The notes: generated by a model from the sequence alone, not told the origin. 64,000 bases of DNA from CAYFPS01 sp964345075 (GCA_964345075.1 CAYFPS010000007.1:1-64000), one strand, 5' to 3'. Positions 37,125 through 46,356 are shown, numbered from the stretch's first letter. A program made the numbers and translations.

Positions 37125-38072
37125 TCAGTCCGCCTTCCTCAAGAGCAGGAACAAGAAAAATGGCCCGCCCAGCAGACTGGTGAGAACGCCTACGGGGAGT
37201 TCAGCAGGGGCAAGGATCAGGCGGGCAGCGGCGTCGGCCAGTACGAGCAGCGAAGCTCCCGCCAGTCCGGCAGCTGGCAGCAACAGGTGATGACGTCCAC
37301 CGACCAGCATACGCCCGAAATGAGGGGCCATCAGCCCGACAAAGGCAATCGGACCCGTTCGCGCGACAAGCAGTGCGACAAGCAGGCTGGAAAGCAGAAA
37401 GACGATCCAGCGCGCCTGGCGTGTGTCCAGTCCGCGAGAGCGGGCTGTTTCCTCGCCAAGACTGAGCAGATCGAGATGTCCGGCGGCACGCTGAAGTAGG
37501 ATGGCTACAGGGATAAGCAAGGCGGCTGAAGGCCAGAGCGCCTCCCAGGATGCGAGATCCAGCCCGCCCATCAGCCAGCGCAGGATACGCAAACTGCGGC
37601 CGGCATCACTCATCACCTGAATCAGCAATAGCAGGCTGGAAAACGTGAAGCTAAGGGCAACGCCTGCCAGCAGAAGTCCGCCCGCTCCGCGCCGATCGGC
37701 CTTTGAGCCAAGCGCAGCCACAAGCAGACCGGCCAGCAGTCCGCCAACAAGGGCTCCCAGACGACTTGGCACAAGGGCAAGGGCGGGTATGGAAAGGCAA
37801 AGCGCCGCTCCCAGACTGGCCCCGCTGGAAACGCCCAGTGTGTAGGGTCCGGCCAGGGGATTCTGGAAAAGGGCCTGCAGAAGCAGACCGGCCAGAGCCA
37901 GGGTCCATCCGGCCACAAAGCCCATCAACACTCGAGGCAATCGTATCTCAAGCAGAATCAGCCGAGCCTGTTCGCTATCCATGCGGAGCAGATCGAAGCC
38001 ACAGGCACCGCTGGCCAGGCCGATCAACAAAATCGGCAGCAGGAGGAAAAGCAGAAGCAGAACACGCTTCAT
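37125..38072 (-). CDS. btuC: Vitamin B12 ABC transporter permease BtuC-like
   Basis: The 315-aa FecCD-family permease has nine or ten hydrophobic helices and the family motifs RLPRVLMGFVAGWTLALAG near the N-terminus, PLAGPYTLGVSSGASLGA, and GPIAFVGLMAPHFGRMLVG near the end. It forms the inner-membrane channel for cobalamin with BtuD. The operon, headed by a B12 riboswitch and a BtuB-type receptor, supports B12 as substrate over siderophores. Last gene of the operon, coupled to btuD by ATGA. Confidence 0.92.
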   Translation of the reverse strand: MKRVLLLLFLLLPILLIGLASGACGFDLLRMDSEQARLILLEIRLPRVLMGFVAGWTLALAGLLLQALFQNPLAGPYTLGVSSGASLGAALCLSIPALALVPSRLGALVGGLLAGLLVAALGSKADRRGAGGLLLAGVALSFTFSSLLLLIQVMSDAGRSLRILRWLMGGLDLASWEALWPSAALLIPVAILLQRAAGHLDLLSLGEETARSRGLDTRQARWIVFLLSSLLVALLVARTGPIAFVGLMAPHFGRMLVGGRHHLLLPAAGLAGASLLVLADAAARLILAPAELPVGVLTSLLGGPFFLFLLLRKAD

Positions 38073-38842
38073 GCCCCGGCTCCATTCAGCAGCCAGCAGC
38101 CTTCTTCGTTTGTGATACGACTGAAGGATGTGTGATACAAGTCATCCAGCCAGCTCGCCGCAGCCAGATCGCCGGCCGCGCATTCGGCCACCCGCGCCCC
38201 CGATCGCAAGGCCAGAACTCGGCCGCCGCGGGCAATCACTTCGTTCAAGTCGTGACTCACTTGAACGAGAATCATGCCGCTCTTCTCCAGATCCGCCAAC
38301 AACACGCGCAACTGGCGAGTATGCCCGGGATCCAGAAAGGTGGCGGGCTCGTCCAGCAAAAGAACCTTGACCTCCTGACAGAGGGCAGCCGCAATTCGTA
38401 CCAACTGGAGCTCACCGCCAGACAGCTCATTCAAGAGGCGATGACTCAGTTGTGATACACCGCAGCGTTCGAGGCTAATGGCGACAAGCTCCTGATCACG
38501 CCGACCGCCCCGCTCCAGCAAACCCCGCCAGGGCAGCCGGGCAAGGCCGACATAATCACGGACCCGTAGCCCCGGCAGGTGATGTTCATGTTGAGCCAAC
38601 AGACAGATTCTTCGGGCGCGCTCGCGCACAGACAGGGTATCGAGTGTGCGGGCATCCAGTCGAACCTCCCCCGGGCCACTAACAAGACAGGCCATGCGCC
38701 TGAGCAGCGTGCTCTTGCCCGAACCGTTGGGTCCGATCACGGACAAATTGCTGCCCGATTCCAGACAGAGGTCAAAGGGCTTCAGGCAAAAGCCGCTTCC
38801 AGAAAGGGGCAATGTGCCCGCTTGTTGCAGCTCGAGTTTCAC
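38069..38842 (-). CDS. btuD: Vitamin B12 ABC transporter ATP-binding protein BtuD-like
   Basis: The 257-aa ABC ATPase has Walker A GPNGSGKST (37-45), signature LSGGELQLVRIA, Walker B VLLLDEPATFLD and a following H-loop VSHDLNEV. It powers BtuC. Overlaps of 4 bp with both neighbours show translational coupling. Two GTGATACA copies lie within it. Confidence 0.93.
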   Translation of the reverse strand: MKLELQQAGTLPLSGSGFCLKPFDLCLESGSNLSVIGPNGSGKSTLLRRMACLVSGPGEVRLDARTLDTLSVRERARRICLLAQHEHHLPGLRVRDYVGLARLPWRGLLERGGRRDQELVAISLERCGVSQLSHRLLNELSGGELQLVRIAAALCQEVKVLLLDEPATFLDPGHTRQLRVLLADLEKSGMILVQVSHDLNEVIARGGRVLALRSGARVAECAAGDLAAASWLDDLYHTSFSRITNEEGCWLLNGAGA

Positions 38843-39672
38843 CTGGTCCCCTGTTCGAGAGCCTGCTTGATCAACTCGAGTGAAACTGGAAGCGCCGGAC
38901 CGGGAACCTGCAGCTCGCGTCTTTTGAAAACATGTACGCGGCCATTGCGAACAGCTTGCAGCTCGGGCCAGGCCTTCCAGTCACTGGCCAGAGACAGGCT
39001 GTCACGAAGGGTGAAGTCTTCGGGCCACAGTTCAATGATCAGGTCAGGATCGATGAACATCAGCCCTTCACGTGATACAAGCGGCAGGGCTGGGCGACTG
39101 TCAGCCAGCGCATTCTGCGCACAGGCAGTCTTTAGCAGATCACTTAGCCAGCTACCTTGACCGATGCACCAGATCTGTGCGGGCGGCCCTGCTTCAGAAG
39201 CTCTGGAAGCGACAATCAAGACTCGCGGCAGTTCACCCTCGCAGGCGGCGGGCTGACTTAGCTTTTCCAGCTCGCCTGCAAGTTCCTGTGCCTCGATCTC
39301 GTGGTTCAACAATTTGCCAAGCCGTGATACACCGTCAATGATTTCCGTGATACGATCCTGAGGAAAATGCAGGCAGGGAATCTTCAACTGCGAGAGCCGC
39401 TCTTCCAGCTCGGGCATGGGGTTGGCCAGCAGCAGGCCACTAGGCCTGAGCATGACGAGCGCTTCAAGATCAGGGTCGTGGTAGGCCCCCACTCGCGGAA
39501 GATTCAGCGAATCGGGCAGACGGCAATATCTACTGACAGCCGCAAGACTGTCCGCCGCGCCAATGGCCACTACGGCATCCGTCAGACTTGGGGCAAGGCT
39601 CACCCAGCCGCCTGCCGACAATGTGCCGACACAAACAAGCGCGAGCCAGAAGGATCCCCAGTAGCGGATCAC
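38839..39672 (-). CDS. btuF: Vitamin B12 substrate-binding protein BtuF-like
   Basis: The 277-aa protein has a signal peptide (about 1-22) and the class III substrate-binding fold: SLAPSLTDAVVAIGAADSLAAVS, VGAYHDPDLEALVMLRPSGLLL, and a long connecting helix near the middle. It would deliver cobalamin in the periplasm from the BtuB-like receptor to BtuC/BtuD. It begins in an ATGA overlap with the receptor gene. Confidence 0.9.
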   Translation of the reverse strand: MIRYWGSFWLALVCVGTLSAGGWVSLAPSLTDAVVAIGAADSLAAVSRYCRLPDSLNLPRVGAYHDPDLEALVMLRPSGLLLANPMPELEERLSQLKIPCLHFPQDRITEIIDGVSRLGKLLNHEIEAQELAGELEKLSQPAACEGELPRVLIVASRASEAGPPAQIWCIGQGSWLSDLLKTACAQNALADSRPALPLVSREGLMFIDPDLIIELWPEDFTLRDSLSLASDWKAWPELQAVRNGRVHVFKRRELQVPGPALPVSLELIKQALEQGTR

Positions 39673-41537
39673 TTCAGGGGCGACCAGTCAAGACCCAATC
39701 GCCACCAGCGTCCTGGTGCCCCGTAGCCCCAGATATCTTCCCAGCGCCGGTCAGCCAGGTTCTCCACAGCCAGCCAGGCATCAAGGCCACCGAAAAGCTG
39801 CCGACTTGCGCGGAGATCCAGCAGCAACACACCGCCAAGCTCAATTCGCTCTGAAGGGAATGCACTGAAATCGAGGTCTTCGCGCGGACCACGCCAGCGG
39901 GCATCCGCGCGCAAATTGACTCCCGCCAGCGACATGCCTGCCCAGCCGTGCGCAGACTCGCTTGCCCTGCGCAGGAGTCGCTTGGCACTGGAGGGATCAC
40001 GCGCATCCTGCAGCTGGGCGCTCAGGCCCCAACTGATGCGCTTTGTATCACGCCTTTCGAGCGTGAACTCCAGCCCGCGGATGCGGGCCTCGGCCACATT
40101 GTGATAGGTCCAGCTCATGCTGTTGAAGTCGATCATGTCGCGAATGCGGTTGTCAAAGGCGCCAAGACTGAAGCGAAGCGTCCCCTCGGCAAGATCAACA
40201 CCCAGATCCCAGCCCAGACTGCGCTCCGGATCGAGCTCGCTGTCCCCGTAGACCGAATGGAGCTGGTAGAGACTGGGCGCTTTGAAACCACTGCCAATGC
40301 TTCCGCGGAAGACCGTGTTTTCAGCGGGCTGCCAGGCCATGGTCAGTCTGCCGGTGTGGGCTTTGCCGAAGGCATCGTGCTTGTCTCCACGCAGGCCGGC
40401 CGTGAGAAAAAGCTGACCCAGCTTAAAATGGTCCTGCAGAAACCAGGAACGGGTCTCCGCCTCCTTTAAGGCAAAGACTTCTTCCCAGGGGCCCCAACTG
40501 CTCGCTGACAGGCTTTGCGAATTGGCGGATTCACGCTCCAGTTCCAGCCCGGCAAGTAGCTGATGCGCTCCAAGCTTCAGCTCGTGACGCAGGTCCACAT
40601 GCCGTGTCTCGCCTTCGTAGCGACCCTCCAGTGATTCAGCCGGGTGCATGGGATCTTCGGCATTGTGATACTCGCGCTGAAGCTGCTTCGTCCACATGGA
40701 CAGCCGTGATACACCGCCCTGCCAGGCCTGACTGATTCCCAGTCTTGCCTGCAGGTCTGTGACCTCACTGGTGTAATTGGGATCATCGCCAAAGGGGCCG
40801 CCGAAGTTGTCAAGGTCCGTCTCGCCGCGTGATCCATGCAGGGCCGCCTCAAGCCTGAAGCCGAAAGAGCTCGCCCAGTCGAGACTCAGGCGTCCGTGTT
40901 CGCGCGAATAGCCGTCCTCTTCCGGATTGCCCTGCCAGGAGCTGGCCGAACTTTCACCCTTTGCGCCCTGATGTCCCAGCGAGAGGGAAAGACCCACTGC
41001 GCCAAGCCGCTCGGCCAATAGCAGGCGTGCCTGCTGCTGCCCATGGTTTCCGGTAGCAAGGCCTGCTTCGATACGCCTTGATGCTGTGTGTCCTGTCAGG
41101 ACCTGGACGACGCCCCCGATGCTGTCGGCACCGTAGAGTGCACTCTGCGGCCCGAGCACCACTTCAATCCGCTCGATTTCCCCCGTGTCCAGATGGCTCA
41201 GGTCTACACTGCGGCCGGGCGAGGAGGGATCGTTCTGTTCCACGCCATCGATCAGAAGCAGCACATGATTGTCACCACTGCCGCGCAGACGCAGGTTGGC
41301 TGTGGCGCCGGCACTGCCTGTCCGCGTGCATTCCAGCATGGGCAGCTGCGCCAGCAGATCCACAAGATCCCGACCATGCATAAGGGCCAGATCCTCGGCG
41401 GCCAGCACATAACTGGCCGTACCTGTATCACGGACAGGCAGCGGCGTACGGGTGGCGGTAATGGTTACATCCTCAAGCGGGACAATCTCTGACGCCGAAG
41501 CGGAGAGCAAGCAAAGCGAGAGCAGAATCAGACGCAC
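39669..41537 (-). CDS. btuB: TonB-dependent vitamin B12 receptor BtuB-like
   Basis: I place the start at the GTG at 41537, with GGAGG five bases upstream, giving 622 aa with a signal peptide (VRLILLSLCLLSASA). The open frame extends to 41801 only because the riboswitch leader lacks stops. The plug domain includes the TonB-box-like EDVTITATRTPLP, LLLIDGVEQNDPSSPG and RIEVVLGPQSALYGADSIGG; the barrel ends WRLGLDWSPLK. It should carry cobalamin across the outer membrane. Substrate assignment rests mainly on the riboswitch and on btuF, btuD and btuC in the same operon. Confidence 0.93.
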   Translation of the reverse strand: MRLILLSLCLLSASASEIVPLEDVTITATRTPLPVRDTGTASYVLAAEDLALMHGRDLVDLLAQLPMLECTRTGSAGATANLRLRGSGDNHVLLLIDGVEQNDPSSPGRSVDLSHLDTGEIERIEVVLGPQSALYGADSIGGVVQVLTGHTASRRIEAGLATGNHGQQQARLLLAERLGAVGLSLSLGHQGAKGESSASSWQGNPEEDGYSREHGRLSLDWASSFGFRLEAALHGSRGETDLDNFGGPFGDDPNYTSEVTDLQARLGISQAWQGGVSRLSMWTKQLQREYHNAEDPMHPAESLEGRYEGETRHVDLRHELKLGAHQLLAGLELERESANSQSLSASSWGPWEEVFALKEAETRSWFLQDHFKLGQLFLTAGLRGDKHDAFGKAHTGRLTMAWQPAENTVFRGSIGSGFKAPSLYQLHSVYGDSELDPERSLGWDLGVDLAEGTLRFSLGAFDNRIRDMIDFNSMSWTYHNVAEARIRGLEFTLERRDTKRISWGLSAQLQDARDPSSAKRLLRRASESAHGWAGMSLAGVNLRADARWRGPREDLDFSAFPSERIELGGVLLLDLRASRQLFGGLDAWLAVENLADRRWEDIWGYGAPGRWWRLGLDWSPLK

Positions 41538-41583
41538 AGGACCTCCAATGATGAAACGGGCCCCATGCAACGGTCCCTGAACG

Positions 41584-41616
41584 AAAAATACCCGAACACA
41601 CAGTGTGTCCGGGTAT
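41584..41616 (-). terminator. Riboswitch-controlled terminator before btuB
   Basis: On the minus strand ATACCCG...CGGGTAT with an inner ACACA/TGTGT stem (one A-C mismatch, CTG loop) is followed by five T. It lies between the aptamer and the btuB GTG, as expected for the expression platform of a transcriptional off-switch. Confidence 0.85.
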
Positions 41617-41689
41617 CCGTTTTCTCCCAGGACTTTTTCGTCTTGTTCCGCGAAGACGACAAGTGATTCGGCCGTTGCCGGTGGGCAGG

Positions 41690-41846
41690 TCTCCTGGCTT
41701 CCGGATCCTCCCGGCGAAAGCGCCTTCCCGCAGCTTTTGGCAGCAGTGGCTTTTGCTCTCAGGTCCCCGGTTACAGTGGCGGGCCCGCGACGGATTTGCA
41801 CCGTCTTCCCTTTTCATCCCGAAAAATCGGGACACCCACGGGCTCA
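41690..41846 (-). ncRNA. Cobalamin riboswitch aptamer
   Basis: Minus-strand landmarks in order are GTGGG of P1 (near 41838), GGGAAGACGGTGCAAATCC, GCCCGCCACTGTAACC, a variable GC-rich arm with GGCGAAAGCGCC, and the B12 box GCCAGGAGACCTGCC (41694-41708), then CCAC closing P1. With the downstream terminator it should shut off btuB-F-D-C when cobalamin is plentiful. It starts 29 bp after the fliR stop, with only a weak TTGTTT/TACTTT promoter candidate in between. Confidence 0.95.
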
Positions 41847-41874
41847 AAGTAGCAAGAAGCTCGCGCCAAACAAA

Positions 41875-42657
41875 TCAGCCGGCGAGCAGGGCGATCATTT
41901 CCTGAATTTGTATCACAAGCAGGCCGAAATGCTGCTCGAAAAGCAGGGCGAAAACCGGCAGGGTAACGGCAATGAGTCCCAGTCCCAGCGCGATTTTAAG
42001 GGGAAAGCCTACGATGAAAATGTTCATCTGCGGCACGGTTCGCGCCACCAGCCCCAGACCAGCCTCTGCCAGCAATAGTGCCGCCATCACCGGCGCACCC
42101 AGTCGAATGCCGATGTCGAGTACGCTCACACCAAGTTCAAGGCCCCGCTCCATCAGCTCCGGATTGAGCACAATCTGGCCGGCAGGAACGAGGGTGAAAC
42201 TCTCGACCAGACTTTCCAGTAGCACGTGATGTCCACCGAGCACAAGAAAAAGCAACAGAGCGCTGTTGCGCAGAAAGCTGGCGGGCAGGCTTTCCTGGTT
42301 GCCCGATTCCGGATCCAGCACACTGGCGATGCCAAGTCCCATCTGCAGACCGATCAACTGACCGGCGAGCTGGGCGGCCCAGACGGGCAGCTGCGCGAGA
42401 AAGCCGATCATCAGCCCCAGGAGGCTTTCATGAATCACAAGGCCCAGCAGGGTGATAAAGGAAAATCCGCTCAACTCGATGGCCGGTACCGGCAGCACGG
42501 GCAGGACGATCAGTGTGATCAGCAAGGCCAGCGTGATCTTGGCGCGAACGGGCATGCCCTGCCCGCCCAGCACGGGCATGGCAAAAATCATCGAGGCAAT
42601 GCGAAATAGCACAAGGGTTCCGGCAATCAGCCGATCATGCGGCACTTCGAAGAGCAC
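41875..42657 (-). CDS. fliR: Flagellar export gate protein FliR
   Basis: The 260-aa protein is mostly membrane helices and shows family features: an N-terminal FRIASMIFAMPVLGGQGMPVR, then GQLIGLQMGLGIASVLDPESG, and a C-terminal GFPLKIALGL. FliR, FliP and FliQ form the export gate at the base of the flagellum. It lies 9 bp after fliQ and ends the flagellar cluster; the B12 riboswitch follows directly. A TGTATCAC at 41909-41916 encodes V-I-Q near the C-terminus. Confidence 0.95.
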   Translation of the reverse strand: MLFEVPHDRLIAGTLVLFRIASMIFAMPVLGGQGMPVRAKITLALLITLIVLPVLPVPAIELSGFSFITLLGLVIHESLLGLMIGFLAQLPVWAAQLAGQLIGLQMGLGIASVLDPESGNQESLPASFLRNSALLLFLVLGGHHVLLESLVESFTLVPAGQIVLNPELMERGLELGVSVLDIGIRLGAPVMAALLLAEAGLGLVARTVPQMNIFIVGFPLKIALGLGLIAVTLPVFALLFEQHFGLLVIQIQEMIALLAG

Positions 42658-42666
42658 GGCAATGGC

Positions 42667-42930
42667 CTAAATGTTGGCAGCCAGGTAGAAGAGTTGTCGT
42701 GTGAAATCCAGAATGACCTGCAGCATCCAGGGCAGCGTCAGCAGCATGACGATGGCCACGGCCAGAATCTTGGGAATAAAGGTCAGGGTCATTTCGTGAA
42801 TCTGTGTCACACTTTGGAAAATGCCGACGAGCAGGCCCACCACCAGACCGGCAAGCAGCACGGGGCCGGAAAGCTGCAGGGTCACCCAAAGGGTCTGCTG
42901 CATCAGGTGCAGAATCTGCTGTTCAGACAT
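42667..42930 (-). CDS. fliQ: Flagellar export gate protein FliQ
   Basis: The 87-aa length and two long hydrophobic helices (about 15-40 and 50-75) match FliQ. Recognisable blocks are LLAGLVVGLLVGIFQSVTQIHEMTL and PKILAVAIVMLLTLPWML (quoted in part). It assembles around FliP and FliR in the export gate. It sits between fliP and fliR with short spacers. Confidence 0.95.
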   Translation of the reverse strand: MSEQQILHLMQQTLWVTLQLSGPVLLAGLVVGLLVGIFQSVTQIHEMTLTFIPKILAVAIVMLLTLPWMLQVILDFTRQLFYLAANI

Positions 42931-42957
42931 GGCCTTCTCCTTGACTTGCCGGGCCCG

Positions 42958-43713
42958 CTAGCGGAAGCCTTCAACCAGACTTCGCATCAGCAGATTCCAG
43001 CCATCCACCAGCACAAAAAGCAGAACCTTGAAAGGCAGGCTGATCATGATTGGCGGCAGCATCAGCATACCCATCGACATCAGAATGGACGCGACCACAA
43101 GATCGATGACCAGGAAGGGCAGGTAAATCAGAAAGCCGATCTGAAAGCCAATGCGCAGTTCACTGATGACAAAGCCCGGCATCACCACACTAAGCGGCAG
43201 GTCTTCAGCCTTTTGCGGGCGATCAATGCCGGAAAGCCTGACAAAGAGGGCCAGATCCTCCGTTCGGGCCTGCCTGAGCATGAATTCCTTGAAAGGCACC
43301 TGGGCAATGGCCAGCGCCTCCTGCTGTGTGATATCCCGGTTCAGATAGGGTTGAAGGGCTTCTTCGTTCATGCGGTCAAAGGCCGGTCGCATGATGAAGA
43401 AGGTCAGGAAGAGGGCCAGCCCGATCAGCAATTGATTGGGCGGCAGCTGCTGGGTTCCCAGAGCCTGACGAATGAAGTGCAGGACGACGATGATGCGGGT
43501 GAAGCTGGTGGCCAGAATCAGCAGCGCTGGCGCCAGAGCCAGCATAGTCATGAAGAAGAGGATCTCGATGGCCACGACCATGTCGGGGCTCTGATCCAGC
43601 GGAGCGCCCACGGTCAGGCTAAGCCCGCCCGGCGCGGCTACAGGTGTGGGTGTCTGGGCCATCAAAGGAATTGCCAGCAGAAGCAGGGCAAAGAGGCGGC
43701 GAAAATCAGGCAT
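42958..43713 (-). CDS. fliP: Flagellar export gate protein FliP
   Basis: The 251-aa protein starts at the ATG at 43713, inside the end of fliO (8-bp overlap), with a cleavable signal peptide as FliP usually has. Conserved segments are ATSFTRIIVVLHFIRQALG, NQLLIGLALFLTFFIM and a C-terminal FKVLLFVLVDGWNLL. The frame upstream to 43878 lies in fliO and is not used. FliP forms the core ring of the export gate. Confidence 0.96.
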   Translation of the reverse strand: MPDFRRLFALLLLAIPLMAQTPTPVAAPGGLSLTVGAPLDQSPDMVVAIEILFFMTMLALAPALLILATSFTRIIVVLHFIRQALGTQQLPPNQLLIGLALFLTFFIMRPAFDRMNEEALQPYLNRDITQQEALAIAQVPFKEFMLRQARTEDLALFVRLSGIDRPQKAEDLPLSVVMPGFVISELRIGFQIGFLIYLPFLVIDLVVASILMSMGMLMLPPIMISLPFKVLLFVLVDGWNLLMRSLVEGFR

Positions 43714-44116
43714 TGTCGTCGGGCCCCTTGTCCAGGGCCACCTTGAACTGCGAGCCAAAGGATGCGGGATTGCGCCCAAGACTTTTGAGCAGCTCTCCGG
43801 CCTCTTCTCCATCGAAGCGCGCCAGTGTGCGAAGGCCTCCTTCACCGGCACCCACAAGCAGCACACGACCGGAAACACGCAGCAGCATCACTTGCCGCCT
43901 TGGCCCCAGACTGAGCGCATTAAGCACTTCCATCGGCCTGCTTGAAGAGGTAGCCGACAGCCGTTTGCCCAAAAAATGACGCACAAGAAAAATGGCGGCA
44001 ACAAGCAGCAATAGAAGCATCAGGCTTCTTAAGGCAAGGGCCGTCAGGCTGCTACTGGCAGCGCCAGCCGTATCCAGACCTGTCAGGAGGCCCAGGCTGT
44101 CTGCCGGGGAGTTCAC
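43706..44116 (-). CDS. fliO: Flagellar biosynthesis protein FliO
   Basis: The 136-aa protein has one membrane helix (about 30-48) and a cytoplasmic domain with the FliO-type MEVLNALSLGPRRQVMLLRVSGRVLLVG. FliO helps FliP assemble. It begins with GTG at 44116 overlapping the fliY TGA as GTGA, and ends 8 bp into fliP. Identity rests on this pattern plus gene order. Confidence 0.9.
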   Translation of the reverse strand: MNSPADSLGLLTGLDTAGAASSSLTALALRSLMLLLLLVAAIFLVRHFLGKRLSATSSSRPMEVLNALSLGPRRQVMLLRVSGRVLLVGAGEGGLRTLARFDGEEAGELLKSLGRNPASFGSQFKVALDKGPDDNA

Positions 44117-45210
44117 GAAGCCTCTTCCGCCGTCTTGATGCGCTCTTCCATCGGAATCAGTTCCGTGATACGCACGCCGAAGTTCTCGTCAATAACCACA
44201 ACTTCGCCCTGGGCAAAACGGGTTCCATTGACGAAGAGATCCACCGGCTCGCCGACCAGCTTGTTCAGCTCGATCACGCTGCCCGGGGTCAGTTCGACAA
44301 TATCCTTGATCAGCATGCGCGTACGGCCCAGCTCAATCACCACCGGCAGGCGCAGGTCCAGAATTCTGGCCAGACCACTGTCATTGAGGCGGCTGTCAAG
44401 CGGTTGATCGCGCTTGGCGGGCACATTGCCAAAGTCCGAGAAGGAAGCCTGCTTGACATCCTTGACCGGCTCTTCCGCCCTGGGGCGAGGCTTGGATCTG
44501 GAATGTCCGGCGCCGGCCAGCAGTTCATCGATGGACGACTGATCCAGCGGCGCATTGCTGCTGGCAGGTTTTTCGCCAGCGGCACGCGGCAGGGGGAAAC
44601 CATCCTCATCCAGTCCTTCCTGCGGTGACTCGTCCTCTTTCCCGCTGCCGCCGAGCATTTCACCCAACTTCTCGCAGAGTTCAGGGCTGAGCAACTTGAT
44701 CAGACGGGCGCTCTCCTGGCCTTCGATCTGCACATCGAACTCTGCCAGCAGCCAGCCGGCGTGACTTTCGGCCAGTTCGGCAGGACTGATCAGGCGAGCG
44801 GGCTTGACTTCATTGCGCAGGCTAAGGCCCAGCTGGTTGCCCAGCTCGGTGGCCTCGTTACCCAACAGCTGGTTGATCGCCTCGACGATGCCATCCAGAT
44901 GCTCTTCGGCCATGAATTCCACGTCGCCTTCGCCCATGATCATGAAATCGACCACGCGCGCTGTGAAGGCCTTGTCCAGCAGAATGGCCACGGTCCCGCT
45001 CAGTCCCTTGATGTAGGGCGACTCAACCAGAACGAGCTCTTCATCACTTAAGGCTGTCAGGTCCTCGGCGGTGGCCAGCTTGAGACGGCTGCGCACAAGG
45101 GTGGTCTGAAAGTTGATCACCGTGCGGAAGATTTCGCCGCCCCTCAGGGCAAAGCCATCTTCAGCCTCGATCAGGTGTGACTCAAACGGGATGCCAGTAT
45201 CTTCGGCCAT
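44113..45210 (-). CDS. fliY: Flagellar switch protein FliY (CheC-like/FliN fusion)
   Basis: The 365-aa protein joins a CheC-like N-terminal domain (about 20-195) to a C-terminal SpoA/FliN domain (about 275-350, LRLPVVIELGRTRMLIKDIVEL) through a low-complexity Asp/Pro-rich linker. The CheC-type phosphatase motif D-x3-E-x2-N is present (DGIVEAIN), so it may dephosphorylate CheY-P at the motor as in Bacillus FliY. A plain FliN would be about a third of this length. It follows fliM by 15 bp and overlaps fliO. Confidence 0.92.
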   Translation of the reverse strand: MAEDTGIPFESHLIEAEDGFALRGGEIFRTVINFQTTLVRSRLKLATAEDLTALSDEELVLVESPYIKGLSGTVAILLDKAFTARVVDFMIMGEGDVEFMAEEHLDGIVEAINQLLGNEATELGNQLGLSLRNEVKPARLISPAELAESHAGWLLAEFDVQIEGQESARLIKLLSPELCEKLGEMLGGSGKEDESPQEGLDEDGFPLPRAAGEKPASSNAPLDQSSIDELLAGAGHSRSKPRPRAEEPVKDVKQASFSDFGNVPAKRDQPLDSRLNDSGLARILDLRLPVVIELGRTRMLIKDIVELTPGSVIELNKLVGEPVDLFVNGTRFAQGEVVVIDENFGVRITELIPMEERIKTAEEAS

Positions 45211-45225
45211 GGGATTTCTCCAGCC

Positions 45226-46218
45226 TCAACTCTTGTTGTAAATGGGATCTTCCAGCTTTTCCACATGCCGCGTGATCCGGAAACCCTTGCGCTTGCCAAG
45301 GTTTCCGGGACGACCGAGGAACTTCACCTTTTCACCCACTACCAGTTCCATTTCTTCGTGTTCACGGACCGTGAGCGGCAGGATATCGCCCAGACTCAGA
45401 TCCAGAAAAGTGTCGATGGGAAGTTTGGTCCGGCCCAGAAGAGCCTTCAGTTCGATTTCGCCCACCAGCACTTTGTGGGCGATGGTGCGCTGCAATTCGC
45501 GATCGCCACGGCGTTCCAGGCTCAGGCGACGACCCTGCGTCAGGTAGGGCAGCGCGGGCTCGAGCACGAAATAAGGCATGCAGACATTCATCGGGAAGGT
45601 GAAGTTCTTCACGCGGATCTCGAAGAAGACGACAGCCACTGTTTCGCTTGCTGGCGCGATCTGCACAAACTGCGGATTGCTCTCGAAGCTCTCCAGCTTG
45701 AAGTCCATCGGGAAAAGCATGGCCCAGACTTCATTCAGCGTGAAGATCATCTGATTGACAATGCGGGAGATCACGTTCTGCTCGATGATGGTGATCTCGC
45801 GCGGCTCGCTCAAGCCGTCACCCACGCCACCCAGCAGGCGGTCCACCATGTAAAGGACAAACTGGGGCGCAAGCTCCACGATAATGCTGCCGCCAGCCTT
45901 TTCCGTGGTAAGCACATAAAGGCAACTCAGCTCGGGCAGACTCATCGTGTATTCCGAGTAGGTCACCTGATCCATCGAGAGCAGGTTGATCTCGGCCATC
46001 AGTCGCATGGTGCTGGAAAGATGTGTGCCCATGGCGCGCGCCAAACCCTCGTGAATGGTGCGCATGGAGCGCATCATTTCCTTGGAGATGCGCTCAGGAT
46101 GCTTGAAGTCGTAGGGTGTGACTTCCCGCAGATCCTCCATGGAGCTGTCCACCACGCGCTGGCTCTTGTAGGAATTGAGCAGCTGGTTGATTTCGTCCTG
46201 GGACAGGATCTTGTTCAT
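45226..46218 (-). CDS. fliM: Flagellar motor switch protein FliM
   Basis: The 330-aa protein has the N-terminal CheY-P-binding segment (ILSQDEINQLL), a CheC-like middle domain with the torque-ring motif LLGGVGDGL, and a C-terminal SpoA domain (about 250-320, LPIDTFLDLSLGDILPL). It forms most of the C-ring and sets rotation direction. First gene of the visible fliM-Y-O-P-Q-R cluster, so the promoter should lie in 46219-46400. Confidence 0.96.
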   Translation of the reverse strand: MNKILSQDEINQLLNSYKSQRVVDSSMEDLREVTPYDFKHPERISKEMMRSMRTIHEGLARAMGTHLSSTMRLMAEINLLSMDQVTYSEYTMSLPELSCLYVLTTEKAGGSIIVELAPQFVLYMVDRLLGGVGDGLSEPREITIIEQNVISRIVNQMIFTLNEVWAMLFPMDFKLESFESNPQFVQIAPASETVAVVFFEIRVKNFTFPMNVCMPYFVLEPALPYLTQGRRLSLERRGDRELQRTIAHKVLVGEIELKALLGRTKLPIDTFLDLSLGDILPLTVREHEEMELVVGEKVKFLGRPGNLGKRKGFRITRHVEKLEDPIYNKS

Positions 46219-46356
46219 CGACTCCTCACAACTGACGGAGACACTTAGGCAAAGCCCGTGCCGAAAACCTTCAGGTGTGATTCATCAAATGGAAAAAGGG
46301 AAGGCTATGTCCAGCAAACCTTTTGCAAATGGCTCAGGTTCGGGCGATTGAATTCC

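Noticed and set aside
41538..41801. 88-residue N-terminal extension of the BtuB-like receptor
   Set aside because: It translates the cobalamin aptamer and terminator; the GTG at 41537 has GGAGG and a signal peptide.
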